Of a DNA stretch of 8,767 nt, positions 1 through 6,623 are shown in pieces. A program made the translations under genes and the position numbers. This DNA is from Nitrososphaerales archaeon TH526 (GTDB taxonomy: Archaea; Thermoproteota; Nitrososphaeria; Nitrososphaerales; Nitrososphaeraceae): assembly GCA_014523665.1 (NCBI GenBank), contig JAATVR010000558.1, positions 1 to 8,767 of the forward strand, written 5' to 3'. How positions within the stretch are numbered: the first letter of the stretch is position 1; each line of letters starts with the position of its first letter. The notes beneath the pieces are model-generated. The model searched no databases, was not told where the DNA came from, and saw nothing but the letters and a program-made list of their open reading frames with translations.

Positions 1-1
1 A

Positions 2-103
2 GAAAGACTAGGTGGCGATAGTTTAGGCGGAAAATTATTTGTATCAGATATAAATGCTGCAGTTGACCTAACTACTACCAAGCGTGGCGAATCTGCAATC
101 TAG
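2..103 (+). pseudogene. C-terminal tail of an unrecognised gene, cut by the window edge
   Basis: The frame beginning at base 2 is open for 33 codons and ends at TAG (101-103). It reads like genuine protein, ending LFVSDINAAVDLTTTKRGESAI. I do not recognise the family. Everything upstream lies outside the window, so it may be the end of an intact gene or one more remnant like its neighbours. It runs toward the broken minus-strand BNR fragment, with about 30 bases between them. The open frame is short enough that chance is possible. Confidence 0.35.
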
Positions 104-131
104 TATTATAACAGGCTCACTTAGAATACTT

Positions 132-413
132 CTATTCAATACTCGTATTCAATACAAAGTCGCCTGAAATGAGTTGCCAGCATTGCCCTTGATTGTCGCT
201 CCGATATAAGCGTCCATGTGCCGAGCCCGCCTACAATTTACCATTACGGGTCGTCGTTGCGCTCACTTCTGTGATCTCTAAATCATCTATGCCATTGGAG
301 CACAATTGCCATGATCTTCCAAGATCTGTGCTTCGATAAACACCTCCACCCAAAGATTCTGCGAAAAGCGGACCATCCTCAGGAGAATGTGTAACTATGG
401 AACTGATGCTGCT
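132..413 (-). pseudogene. Remnant of a BNR-repeat beta-propeller (sialidase/Vps10-like) gene
   Basis: Reading the minus strand from about 413 gives SISSIVTHSPEDGPLFAES, then GGGVYRSTDLGRSWQ, and later GRLYRSDNQGQCWQLIS. The two copies of a G-x-(V/L)-Y-R-S-(T/D)-x-x-G-x-(S/C)-W-Q pattern, about 60 residues apart, are the signature of BNR/Asp-box repeats, which form blades of beta-propellers in sialidase-like and photosystem II stability-type proteins. An in-frame TAG (231-233) sits where a tyrosine would be expected (KL-stop-AGS), and a second stop ends the frame at 132-134. There is no start codon context, and only one or two blades of a normally many-bladed protein are left. I read this as a decayed internal fragment. 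It abuts a TPR fragment in another frame at about 400-413. Confidence 0.6.
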
Positions 414-517
414 TCGTTATTGGGGTTAATCTCTAGAGCTTTGTCCAAGTAGGGTACAGCCTGGTCATAGTCCCCCAGATTACCTAAAACCGTCCCTTTG
501 CCCGCTAGGATCGCCCA
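395..517 (-). pseudogene. Single TPR repeat remnant
   Basis: The minus strand from 517 reads WAILAGKGTVLGNLGDYDQA, then VPYLDKALEINPNNEAASVP and a stop (TAG, 395-397). This is one complete tetratricopeptide repeat: W-x(2)-L/A-G-x-x-L/Y-x-x-L-G-x-Y-x-x-A-x-x-x-x-x-K-A-L-E-I-N-P-N. TPR arrays serve in protein-protein interaction and normally contain three or more repeats, so one isolated repeat without a start codon is a fragment. It joins the BNR remnant at its 3' side and meets the tail of a plus-strand membrane protein at its 5' side (about 517), so its borders look like recombination joints. Confidence 0.6.
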
Positions 518-618
518 TATTATTTATTTATGGGGTTTTAGCCGGAGTCTCACCATGGCTATTTACTAAGTTAAAGGATAGGTTAAAGGACACAAACAAG
601 GAAAAGAAAGGAAATTGA
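517..618 (+). pseudogene. C-terminal tail of a membrane protein, remnant
   Basis: The plus-strand frame ending at TGA (616-618) reads ILFIYGVLAGVSPWLFTKLK followed by DRLKDTNKEKKGN. A hydrophobic stretch of about 16 residues followed by a lysine-rich, highly charged end is what the last membrane helix and cytoplasmic tail of a small membrane protein look like. The part upstream of about 514 is occupied by the oppositely oriented TPR remnant, so the rest of the gene is missing. The family cannot be named from so few residues, and the coding call is tentative. Confidence 0.35.
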
Positions 619-890
619 ACACGGTCGCCGATAGTATGATCGTGTAGCATGCAATTTTTGTATGTTATGTGCTTGCCTATGATACAGGAATAGCAGAAAA
701 TCTATTCTCAGTTTGTATTATGTCTTCCTGAAAACTAAATCTAATCACATTAATACGCTAACTCGTATCCCTAGATAGATACTGGCTATGTCTAAATTGA
801 AGCGTCTTGTTCTATAGTAGGATGGCTATGACTTAGCATTAATATTTTGCTTGGTTCGACATATTTGCAATATATTTATCAGTACGAATG
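619..890. other. Non-coding stretch with no recognisable gene
   Basis: About 270 bases without a convincing coding frame on either strand. I looked for TPR, BNR, integrase and RNA-gene remnants and saw none. It becomes very AT-rich toward the right end, where the promoter of the HTH gene lies. Confidence 0.5.
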
Positions 891-901
891 TAAATATATA
901 C
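891..901 (+). promoter_or_regulatory. Candidate archaeal TATA box for the HTH gene
   Basis: TAAATATATAC is centred about 24 bases upstream of the ATG at 920. That is the spacing expected for TBP/TFB-dependent transcription starting at or next to the start codon, so a leaderless transcript is likely. There is no Shine-Dalgarno sequence in front of this ATG, which agrees. A second AT-rich element (AATATATTTAT) lies at 869-879. Confidence 0.45.
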
Positions 902-919
902 AATAACTGCAATAATTTG

Positions 920-1357
920 ATGTCCAAACCGGTACCACACAACAAAAGAAAAATAAAGGAAAGAAGGGAGGATGTTTTGGTACTTCTCACAAAGGGAATG
1001 AAAGGCTATGAGATCGCCAAAGAATTAGGAGTTGATGCATCAACTGTGAGCAGAGACATTCAGTACTTAATTTCCCAATCACATAACTATCTAAATTCTT
1101 TGGCTAAAGAAGCCCTTCCATTTATGTATCAAACCTCAATAGAGGGAATTAGAAATGTGCTTAAAGAGTGTTGGAATATTTATACTGTTGAAAATAACAA
1201 AGAAATGACTTGGTTTCATAAAATAGCCGCTCTAAAACTGGCAAAAGAATGTAATGAGACTTTATTCAAGCTTACTGCAGAAGGACCATCTGGAATGTAT
1301 GTTAAGATTCTAGAGGAGAGATTAGCAAAAATTGAAGCTAGAGAGATTACTCGATAA
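920..1357 (+). CDS. Short helix-turn-helix DNA-binding protein
   Basis: A 145-residue, mostly alpha-helical protein. A basic N-terminus (KRKIKERRE, residues 9-17) leads into a helix-turn-helix at about residues 25-52: KGMKGYEIAKELGVD then STVSRDIQYL. This is the invertase/resolvase type of HTH, in which the second helix reads the DNA groove. The remaining 90 residues are helical, with no visible enzyme motif, and end in a charged helix (ILEERLAKIEAREITR). The size and layout resemble a family found in many copies in Nitrososphaeria genomes, and also resemble terminase small subunits; the role is probably DNA binding, with the target unknown. I chose ATG 920 over upstream in-frame codons because of the TATA-like box 24 bases before it. 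The 3' end overlaps the next gene by 26 bases, suggesting translational coupling. Confidence 0.75.
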   Translation: MSKPVPHNKRKIKERREDVLVLLTKGMKGYEIAKELGVDASTVSRDIQYLISQSHNYLNSLAKEALPFMYQTSIEGIRNVLKECWNIYTVENNKEMTWFHKIAALKLAKECNETLFKLTAEGPSGMYVKILEERLAKIEAREITR

Positions 1358-2111
1358 TCTAACCAAGAAACTTGATCGACTCTATCCTGAATCGTCGTCT
1401 CGCAACATGTCTGTCTTAGGCTATTGGAAGGATAAGCCTGTAATATCACTAGATGAATGGATCAGGTTTAGAGATGCACCTTACGCACTAGATTACTTTC
1501 CTGATGACTTCGATCAGTCAATGACTTACATGCCGCAGTACGAATCAGAGAAAGGACAAGAACGACAGAAAGACATAGAGAAATGGAATTCAGATTTTAT
1601 AGAATTAATGGAGTACATAAAGAACCCAAACTATGGTAAGTTGAAGTGCTTTCATTGTTTGTTGAGCCCGGCTGGAGATGATCCCATATTCATAGGAATT
1701 AACAGATTGGTTTCTAAAGGTTTGATTGATAAGGAACAAGGAGAGCATATACAGTATCCTTATCATATTGTAAACAGATTTCAATGCCCTTACGAAAGAG
1801 TTCCTAACGTTAAAGACCAACAATTTGATACTCATGATCTATTTGCATTACAAAAGATGGCTTTTGCAGTTGAAATTTCGTTAGCCAAAGCAAGAAAAAA
1901 AGATTCAAAAATTAGGATAAGAAATAAGGAGGAATTATTTCACGCATTAACGAATGAGGAGTCACTCGCTAAAATACTAGAACAGGGATCGGAAGCACCT
2001 GAAGCAGGCGAATACATCAGAACCTATTTGGCAGATAACCGGGATGATATAATCGATCAATTTATGAAGGTAAAGAATAAAGTGAATAGGGAAGAATTAC
2101 GATTTTATTGA
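1332..2111 (+). CDS. Unrecognised 259-residue protein overlapping the HTH gene
   Basis: I do not recognise this protein. It opens with an amphipathic helix (LERLLDNLTKKLDRLYPES), has a tryptophan- and acid-rich middle (DEWIRFRDAPYALDYFPDD, about residues 41-59), and a cysteine group at C106, H108, C109 and C152 that could bind a metal but is incomplete for a classical zinc finger. The last 80 residues are charged and helical. There is no signal peptide or membrane segment. The start is uncertain: TTG at 1332 overlaps the HTH gene by 26 bases and has GAGGAG 13 bases upstream, while the first ATG is at 1407. The overlap with the HTH gene suggests one transcript and a joint function, perhaps DNA recognition by the first protein and an activity in the second. 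A 1-base frameshift joining the two genes was considered but is not needed, since the HTH protein ends naturally. Confidence 0.65.
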   Translation: MKLERLLDNLTKKLDRLYPESSSRNMSVLGYWKDKPVISLDEWIRFRDAPYALDYFPDDFDQSMTYMPQYESEKGQERQKDIEKWNSDFIELMEYIKNPNYGKLKCFHCLLSPAGDDPIFIGINRLVSKGLIDKEQGEHIQYPYHIVNRFQCPYERVPNVKDQQFDTHDLFALQKMAFAVEISLAKARKKDSKIRIRNKEELFHALTNEESLAKILEQGSEAPEAGEYIRTYLADNRDDIIDQFMKVKNKVNREELRFY

Positions 2112-2531
2112 CCGAATGCTAATACAGGTATAATTCTGTTGTTTATCAATTGTTGCAAGACGAATGATGTTTTGTAGTCTTAAATTATAAATTTTTCAAA
2201 TAGAATCTAATGATTTATACATTTATGAAGACAGTTGTTTTCCCATAATTGATGACTCCATTAATGCAGCTTCCTAATGAGTTTGTGAATGCTTCTGTTT
2301 GGATCTAATCTATTTTTGATTTCGCTCTTGTTCTCACAACTAAATGGGGGGTACGCCAAAATAAGCAGTTAATAGCCATCTACCTTGCAATAAAACTTCT
2401 GACCCCCACCATTCTTTTCCTCTTCACATCACCCCCTGATACTCGTAATTACTGGTCTTCTACTCCTGACATATCTCGATCTTCGGATGTGAACGCATAA
2501 TTATTATCAACATCTTAATCATGAGCGTACA
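2112..2531. other. Non-coding stretch between convergent genes, with C/G runs
   Basis: About 420 bases with no credible gene on either strand, lying between the ends of two convergent genes. A T-run inside AAATTTTTCAAA (about 2189-2200) could end plus-strand transcription. The right half has runs that are odd in such AT-rich DNA: G6 at 2346-2351, C5 at 2403-2407 and C5 at 2432-2436. The segment at 2399-2424 (CTGACCCCCACCATTCTTTT and on) resembles, in inverted orientation, a segment upstream of the topoisomerase gene. Confidence 0.4.
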
Positions 2532-5312
2532 TTACTTCTTAACATTCTTATCATCTGTATCTTGGGATGGTATTGGAATGCCAGTCCTTCTGCTAAATTC
2601 CTCATTTAATGATTCTAACTTCTCTTCTAACCATCGAATATGCTCGCCTTCCATTTCCTTGTTTTCAATTCTCTTCGTATTCTCTTTTTCAACCACATCA
2701 ATATTTTCAATAAACCCGTTAGTTGAAATGTCGTAATCAATATGTTCTGACTCTATTTTATCAACCTCGTCTGCTGCTGCAATTGTCCCCGCCTTTTCAG
2801 CCAACTCACTTAATTGATTTAAATTTGATAGTGCTACATATACTACCTTCTTAAGACTTAGGTTATAATCTGCTGTCTCGAATAATTCTTGAAAACTTGG
2901 AAGAACGAACTCATTCCAAAACCTCTCTGCTCCAACATATGCTATAACATTATCTATTTCGATACGTCTGCCATATTTACCACCAGTTAAGAGTTCCCAA
3001 TCTGCTTCAGGCATCAGCCCATTATTGTACATTTGTTCAGCAGTAGTGGCATGATTATTAACGTGATAATCTACGTTTAACTTCTTTTCACTACCCTTAG
3101 GTTTAGGTAAGTCTTCTACAATTTCATCTATTGGAACATTTAATCTCTCTAAAGTATCAACTTTTATACCTATTCTAGTAATGTTAGGCACCTCTCTTGC
3201 CATAGCCCACCCTGAAAAATCATTATCTGTAAGTATTGCCATCCTAGCACCTTCCTTAGTTGCTAACTCAGTGAACTCCTTTGCGTTATCTGTCAGAAAA
3301 CCTTTGGTGTAACACAAGGCAAAGCCGTATTTATCAGCCCAATACGTAAGAAGTTCAACTACACCTTCCTTTTCTATTATGAGAATAAATGAGGCTATTT
3401 TTTTTATTCTTTCTAGTTGCTTGAATGATACATCGTAAATCTGTCCTCTAAAGTATGTGTGTGCACGAGGTGCCTCATATATTCCAAGGACTTCTCGTTT
3501 CACTCCTATTTTACCTGTTTTTACAAACTGTCCATTTACAAGTTTTAATTCAGGCATCTCATCACAGATGGTTTTAACGAGACTCTGCAGATACTTTCTT
3601 TCCACATGTATTCCACGACGTTCTAGCTCTGGTCTGAATCGATATACTGGAGTGCTGGTGTTCCAGCTATCGGTATTCTTGATACTTGGCTCCTTTAACG
3701 CTTTTTTATATCGTTCTTCGACGAGATACTCAGCAAAGAGAGCTTTTGCTTCTAATCTGTTACCTTCATCATCACGTCGTCTGTTGCCACCAGAACACAT
3801 CTTGGAGAGCAAGTCAACTAGATCATAATAGAATGGATTGAGATCGATATCCGATTTCCCATAATCAGTATACTGTAATTTAGGACACCATAAATTAACT
3901 AAAACTATGCTCCTTTCTTTTTCTGGTTTACCATCCCCTCCGTAAGAATAACCACACTCTTTCAGAAGATCTCTTATGCCATACGCCTGCTTCTTGGCAC
4001 CACTTTTCGTGGTCCATTCAAGTAGATAGCCGTCGGAAAATGAATGGTAATGATTTGGAGCAGCATTAATTCCTTCACAATAGAGAAGGTAGTAAGGTAG
4101 ACTGTATGTATGTATGACCGCAGCTTCTATTATGTAAGGGACGCAAGTACCAGTTGTACTCTCTGATATGTGTGATTTATGATCGTAGTTGTCAGAATAA
4201 TAATATCCAATCTTAGTTTTATACTTAAGATGCTTAGGATCATATCCGAGCTGACTAGCTCTTGCAATTAGAGCTTGTTCTCTACCCTTTACACTGAAGG
4301 GCAGTAAATCTCTCTTTAGTATGGATGGGTCAGTGGGCGGGCCCATAGTATCACGCAACATTAGAAATATGTCGCGTATTTTCTCTTCACTTTCTTGTTT
4401 CGATAGTTGTTGTTGTAATTCTCCAACAGGAACAAGCAGATCATCTACTTTCTTAAGTAAACCTCCTTCCTTGAAATGACTTACTAGAATATCGTACAAT
4501 ATCATACTCTTATCTTCAATGCCGTAAATCAGATTTTCAAAAGTCGATAGATCGGTCCAATATATGGACGTAAGTCGTTTACTGTTAGTGTTGCTAATAG
4601 AGAGCTTCTGGGTTGCGGGTAATGTTACTTGCCAGCGGTTATCGTCATCTTCTGTAATGGAGGTCACCGTGTCAAAATGAAATGTAATATGGGTATTGAG
4701 CAGCGCATACTTTATAAGAACGAGCTTAATATGGGTTAAATCAATTATATTATCATTATAGGGTAAGTGTGTCTCAATCTCAGTGAGATTATCATTTGAT
4801 ACTGTCGTCTTTTTTATAATAGTACAGTAATTACGCCCCTCAATCTTATCTACAACGGCCCTTATCTCAAATTCTTCTTCGGCCCCATTTCTTATGATAA
4901 GTGGTTCATTCCACCACCCTCCTTTGCCATTGTATTTTGTTCCCAGGACGTAAGGAATGCCCACTTCCTCTTTCAGGGCATCACCCTGCAAACCTCTACT
5001 TATCTTGAAGAGATTTCTTTTGCTGGAATGAAATCTATCCAAGTCATCAAATATGGCATGAATTCGTTTCTCGGTAAAGCCTATATCCTTCAATCCAAAG
5101 TTAGAGTTTCTCACCCGTATTATGAGATAGTTTAGCTCTTTGTTGTACTTTACATCCACAAAGATTTCTGGATTCTCGCTAGCTGAAGATTGGAAATTAA
5201 CTTCAGAGAAATCTAATGCATTATCAATATTCTCCTTCAATCCAAAAACTGCTAGCTCATCCTCAGTTGTACCAGTACGTTTACAAACTCCAGCAAGAGT
5301 GAAATAATCCAT
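2532..5312 (-). CDS. Topoisomerase VIII-like fusion: GHKL ATPase (Topo VIB-like) joined to winged-helix/Toprim (Topo VIA/Spo11-like)
   Basis: A 926-residue protein carrying both halves of a type IIB DNA topoisomerase in one chain, in B-A order. B half: N-box LKENIDNALDF (25-35, with E27, D30, N31), altered G1 region VRNSNFGL (67-74, Asn69 where Asp is usual), G2/lid ISRGLQGDAL (104-113). Residues about 390-490 contain YIIEAAVIH, CEGINAAPN and CPKLQYTDYGKS, resembling the transducer of bacterial Topo VIB-like proteins; K486 could be the ATP-contacting switch lysine. A half: winged helix with PVYRFRP (555-561), where Y557 aligns with the DNA-cleaving tyrosine; Toprim with ILIIEKEG (E647), YTKGFLTDNA (668-677) and LTDNDFSGW (D696, D698). 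The tail (about 870-910) is a likely coiled coil. Expected activity is ATP-dependent double-strand DNA passage or cleavage. The start at ATG 5312 has AGAGGAG 4 bases upstream; the alternative TTG at 5411 would add 33 low-complexity residues. Confidence 0.85.
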   Translation of the reverse strand: MDYFTLAGVCKRTGTTEDELAVFGLKENIDNALDFSEVNFQSSASENPEIFVDVKYNKELNYLIIRVRNSNFGLKDIGFTEKRIHAIFDDLDRFHSSKRNLFKISRGLQGDALKEEVGIPYVLGTKYNGKGGWWNEPLIIRNGAEEEFEIRAVVDKIEGRNYCTIIKKTTVSNDNLTEIETHLPYNDNIIDLTHIKLVLIKYALLNTHITFHFDTVTSITEDDDNRWQVTLPATQKLSISNTNSKRLTSIYWTDLSTFENLIYGIEDKSMILYDILVSHFKEGGLLKKVDDLLVPVGELQQQLSKQESEEKIRDIFLMLRDTMGPPTDPSILKRDLLPFSVKGREQALIARASQLGYDPKHLKYKTKIGYYYSDNYDHKSHISESTTGTCVPYIIEAAVIHTYSLPYYLLYCEGINAAPNHYHSFSDGYLLEWTTKSGAKKQAYGIRDLLKECGYSYGGDGKPEKERSIVLVNLWCPKLQYTDYGKSDIDLNPFYYDLVDLLSKMCSGGNRRRDDEGNRLEAKALFAEYLVEERYKKALKEPSIKNTDSWNTSTPVYRFRPELERRGIHVERKYLQSLVKTICDEMPELKLVNGQFVKTGKIGVKREVLGIYEAPRAHTYFRGQIYDVSFKQLERIKKIASFILIIEKEGVVELLTYWADKYGFALCYTKGFLTDNAKEFTELATKEGARMAILTDNDFSGWAMAREVPNITRIGIKVDTLERLNVPIDEIVEDLPKPKGSEKKLNVDYHVNNHATTAEQMYNNGLMPEADWELLTGGKYGRRIEIDNVIAYVGAERFWNEFVLPSFQELFETADYNLSLKKVVYVALSNLNQLSELAEKAGTIAAADEVDKIESEHIDYDISTNGFIENIDVVEKENTKRIENKEMEGEHIRWLEEKLESLNEEFSRRTGIPIPSQDTDDKNVKK

Positions 5313-5316
5313 GTTG

Positions 5317-5323
5317 CTCCTCT
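5317..5323 (-). promoter_or_regulatory. Shine-Dalgarno site fixing the topoisomerase start
   Basis: On the minus strand AGAGGAG ends 4 bases before ATG 5312. It is the clearest ribosome-binding site in the window and is the reason for preferring this start over the upstream TTG at 5411. It also indicates a transcript with a leader, and a GATTTAAAGC at about 5391-5382 is a weak TATA candidate. Confidence 0.5.
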
Positions 5324-5466
5324 CTGATGTAAATAGAGTATTGTAAGGTACAGAAGGAGAATGGGGGTCAGGGCTTTTTGCTTTAAATCTACCATGGCCG
5401 TTAGATATCAAAATCGGTGGCCCCCCCTGTTTTATAGATGAAAGAAACGATTAGCACACTCATGAG

Positions 5467-5886
5467 TTAGGACACCTTTTCCCACGAGAGCCTTTGTTCG
5501 ATTATATCTGCTAGAGAAGCGTTAGGGTATTCCTGGCGCTCGAGTCTTACTCTTGTCTTGTTATGATTCATTATTTTGCTATAAGCTCTGATCAAAACAT
5601 TCTTTGCAGTCTCCCAAGTGACAGAGAACTTCTCTCCGGAGTATTCAGTTAAGGCATCAGCCCCGAAATGCCACATAGTTACAATCCATTCAGAATGTGA
5701 AGGAACAATGTCATAGTAACCATGGCGATCGTGAAAAGAACTCAGAGTATCTTCAATCAAATGAAGATCTTGAACATACTGAGAGGCCTCGATTAGTCCA
5801 TATAGTCTTCCTTCAATGATGGATAATGCATTTGTTAATCGGATGATACCATTGATATCTATCGTAACGGGATTAAGAGAAACATC
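5467..5886 (-). pseudogene. C-terminal third of a frameshifted winged-helix family protein
   Basis: The minus-strand frame from 5886 to TAA (5467-5469) is open for 139 codons and has no ATG or GTG; the only possible starter is a TTG at 5760. Upstream of that TTG the frame still reads as good protein: LNPVTIDINGIIRLTNALSI then IEGRLYGLIEA. It therefore continues the gene that stops at 5873, one base out of phase. The rest contains SEWIVTMWHFGADALTEYSG and KFSVTWETAKNVLIRAYSKI, ending KTRVRLERQEYPNASLADII. These match my memory of the conserved C-terminal part of a multi-copy Nitrososphaeria family of unknown function. If the frameshift is real this part is untranslated or made only from TTG 5760; if it is a sequencing error, the gene is intact at about 325 residues. 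Confidence 0.75.
5873..5883 (-). other. Frameshift site splitting the winged-helix gene
   Basis: On the minus strand the frame-breaking segment is GGATGTTTCTCTTAATCCC. As it stands it reads G-C-F-S-stop. With one T of the TTT run removed it reads G-C-S-L-N-P and joins the two open frames without losing a residue expected in the family. It lacks the heptamer of -1 recoding, and UCU-UAA is a poor +1 slip site, so a mutation or sequencing insertion is more likely than programmed recoding. Confidence 0.7.
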
Positions 5887-6442
5887 CTATCATAACGCTG
5901 ACAGTATCAGTCCTATGAATAGTTACTTTAACAAGCAGACCTCCTATCCTCCAAGTTGGCAACAAAACGTCTAAGCTGGTGGAGTTTATCCTATAGCCAA
6001 CCCCAACAGCTTTATTAGAAATTGAAGAATAGATGATCGAATAAATCTGAGGACTCACAAATTTTAGACGTATATCATGAACTGAACTCCTGTCCAATGG
6101 GAGATCTTTGATAATCCTGTACAAAGGATTTGAAGATATGTTTAAACTTAATGATACAGGTGAACTTGGAACCCCCGTATGGTTACCTGTCATTATAATT
6201 CTATGATCTTTGCCAAATTTAACACCAGAAAGAGTATAGAAAGTAATACTCGACTTGTATGAAATTTCGACTAGGCCCTCTTTTATCAAGCTGGAGACAT
6301 TGTTCCGAAATGTTCCATGAACCATACGATATTCCTGGCCACCAACATCAAATACCATGAAGTCGAGATACGAGAACGGCCGTTGTTCCTCGTGGACTAT
6401 ATGATAAATATGCATCATCATGGCTTCAGATAGCTCACTCAA
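5873..6442 (-). CDS. N-terminal two-thirds of the frameshifted winged-helix family protein
   Basis: A 189-codon frame that starts with a winged-helix-like segment: MMHIYHIVHEEQRPFSYLDF, HGTFRNNVSSLIKEGLVEIS, then YKSSITFYTLSG as the wing. The middle includes NPLYRIIKDLPLDRSSVHDI and LPTWRIGGLLVKVTIHRTD. The pattern PFS-x-x-DF, HGTFRN, FYTL-x-G, HRTDTVSV is what I associate with a multi-copy Nitrososphaeria family, likely DNA-binding but uncharacterised. Translation ends abnormally with MIGCFS-stop; removing one T in TGTTTCTC gives IGCSLNPVTID, which continues straight into the frame below. The start is uncertain: TTG 6442, or one of three successive ATGs at 6421, 6418 and 6415. An array of TGTCAT hexamers lies 70-140 bases upstream. 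Confidence 0.75.
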   Translation of the reverse strand: MSELSEAMMMHIYHIVHEEQRPFSYLDFMVFDVGGQEYRMVHGTFRNNVSSLIKEGLVEISYKSSITFYTLSGVKFGKDHRIIMTGNHTGVPSSPVSLSLNISSNPLYRIIKDLPLDRSSVHDIRLKFVSPQIYSIIYSSISNKAVGVGYRINSTSLDVLLPTWRIGGLLVKVTIHRTDTVSVMIGCFS

Positions 6443-6491
6443 AGCTTATTCAATGGACCTTCTCGGATAATTCGATGGAAAATCCATAACC

Positions 6492-6562
6492 TGTCATTGT
6501 CATCAAAGTGTCATCGTGTATGAAGAATCGTAAGAAGCCAAATTGTCATAAATTATTGTCAT
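6492..6562. repeat. Cluster of five TGTCAT hexamers (candidate operator)
   Basis: TGTCAT occurs at 6492, 6498, 6509, 6544 and 6557, all in the same orientation on the plus strand (ATGACA on the minus). Three copies extend to TGTCATC. Five exact copies of a hexamer in 71 bases is far above expectation. The cluster lies in the gap between the start of the winged-helix gene (6421 or 6442) and the end of the 130-residue protein gene, so it would suit a regulator site for the winged-helix gene, perhaps autoregulatory. Spacing is irregular (6, 11, 35, 13), unlike classical iterons. Confidence 0.45.
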
Positions 6563-6623
6563 CTATGCGAATAGCTCCATTCAGTAACGCATTACATTCT
6601 GAACTAATTAAATTCGATAAAAT

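Noticed and set aside
133..155. Direct repeat TATTCAATAC twice with a 3-base spacer
   Set aside because: Isolated pair of AT-rich 10-mers inside a decayed gene; no array or partner elsewhere.
853..859. GGTTCGA, resembling a tRNA T-loop
   Set aside because: No acceptor stem, anticodon arm or 3' partner can be drawn around it.
1216..1449. Minus-strand open frame over the HTH/259-residue overlap
   Set aside because: It is a shadow of two better plus-strand frames, with no initiation signal. The same holds for the minus-strand frame at 1605-1835.
2521..2736. Plus-strand open frame of 71 codons
   Set aside because: It is antisense to the coiled-coil tail of the topoisomerase and consists of serine and phenylalanine repeats that mirror Glu/Lys codons.
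3457..3828. Plus-strand open frame of 123 codons inside the topoisomerase gene
   Set aside because: It is antisense to the Toprim and winged-helix coding region, and its composition (Ser/Arg/Phe-rich) is typical of a shadow frame.
5313..5411. Longer topoisomerase start at 5411
   Set aside because: The codon is TTG, the extra 33 residues are low in complexity and contain a C-run region, and ATG 5312 has a clear AGAGGAG before it.
5873..5883. Programmed +1 frameshifting at TCT-TAA
   Set aside because: Slipping from UCU to CUU pairs poorly, and no stimulatory structure or upstream Shine-Dalgarno sequence is evident; a simple indel explains it better.
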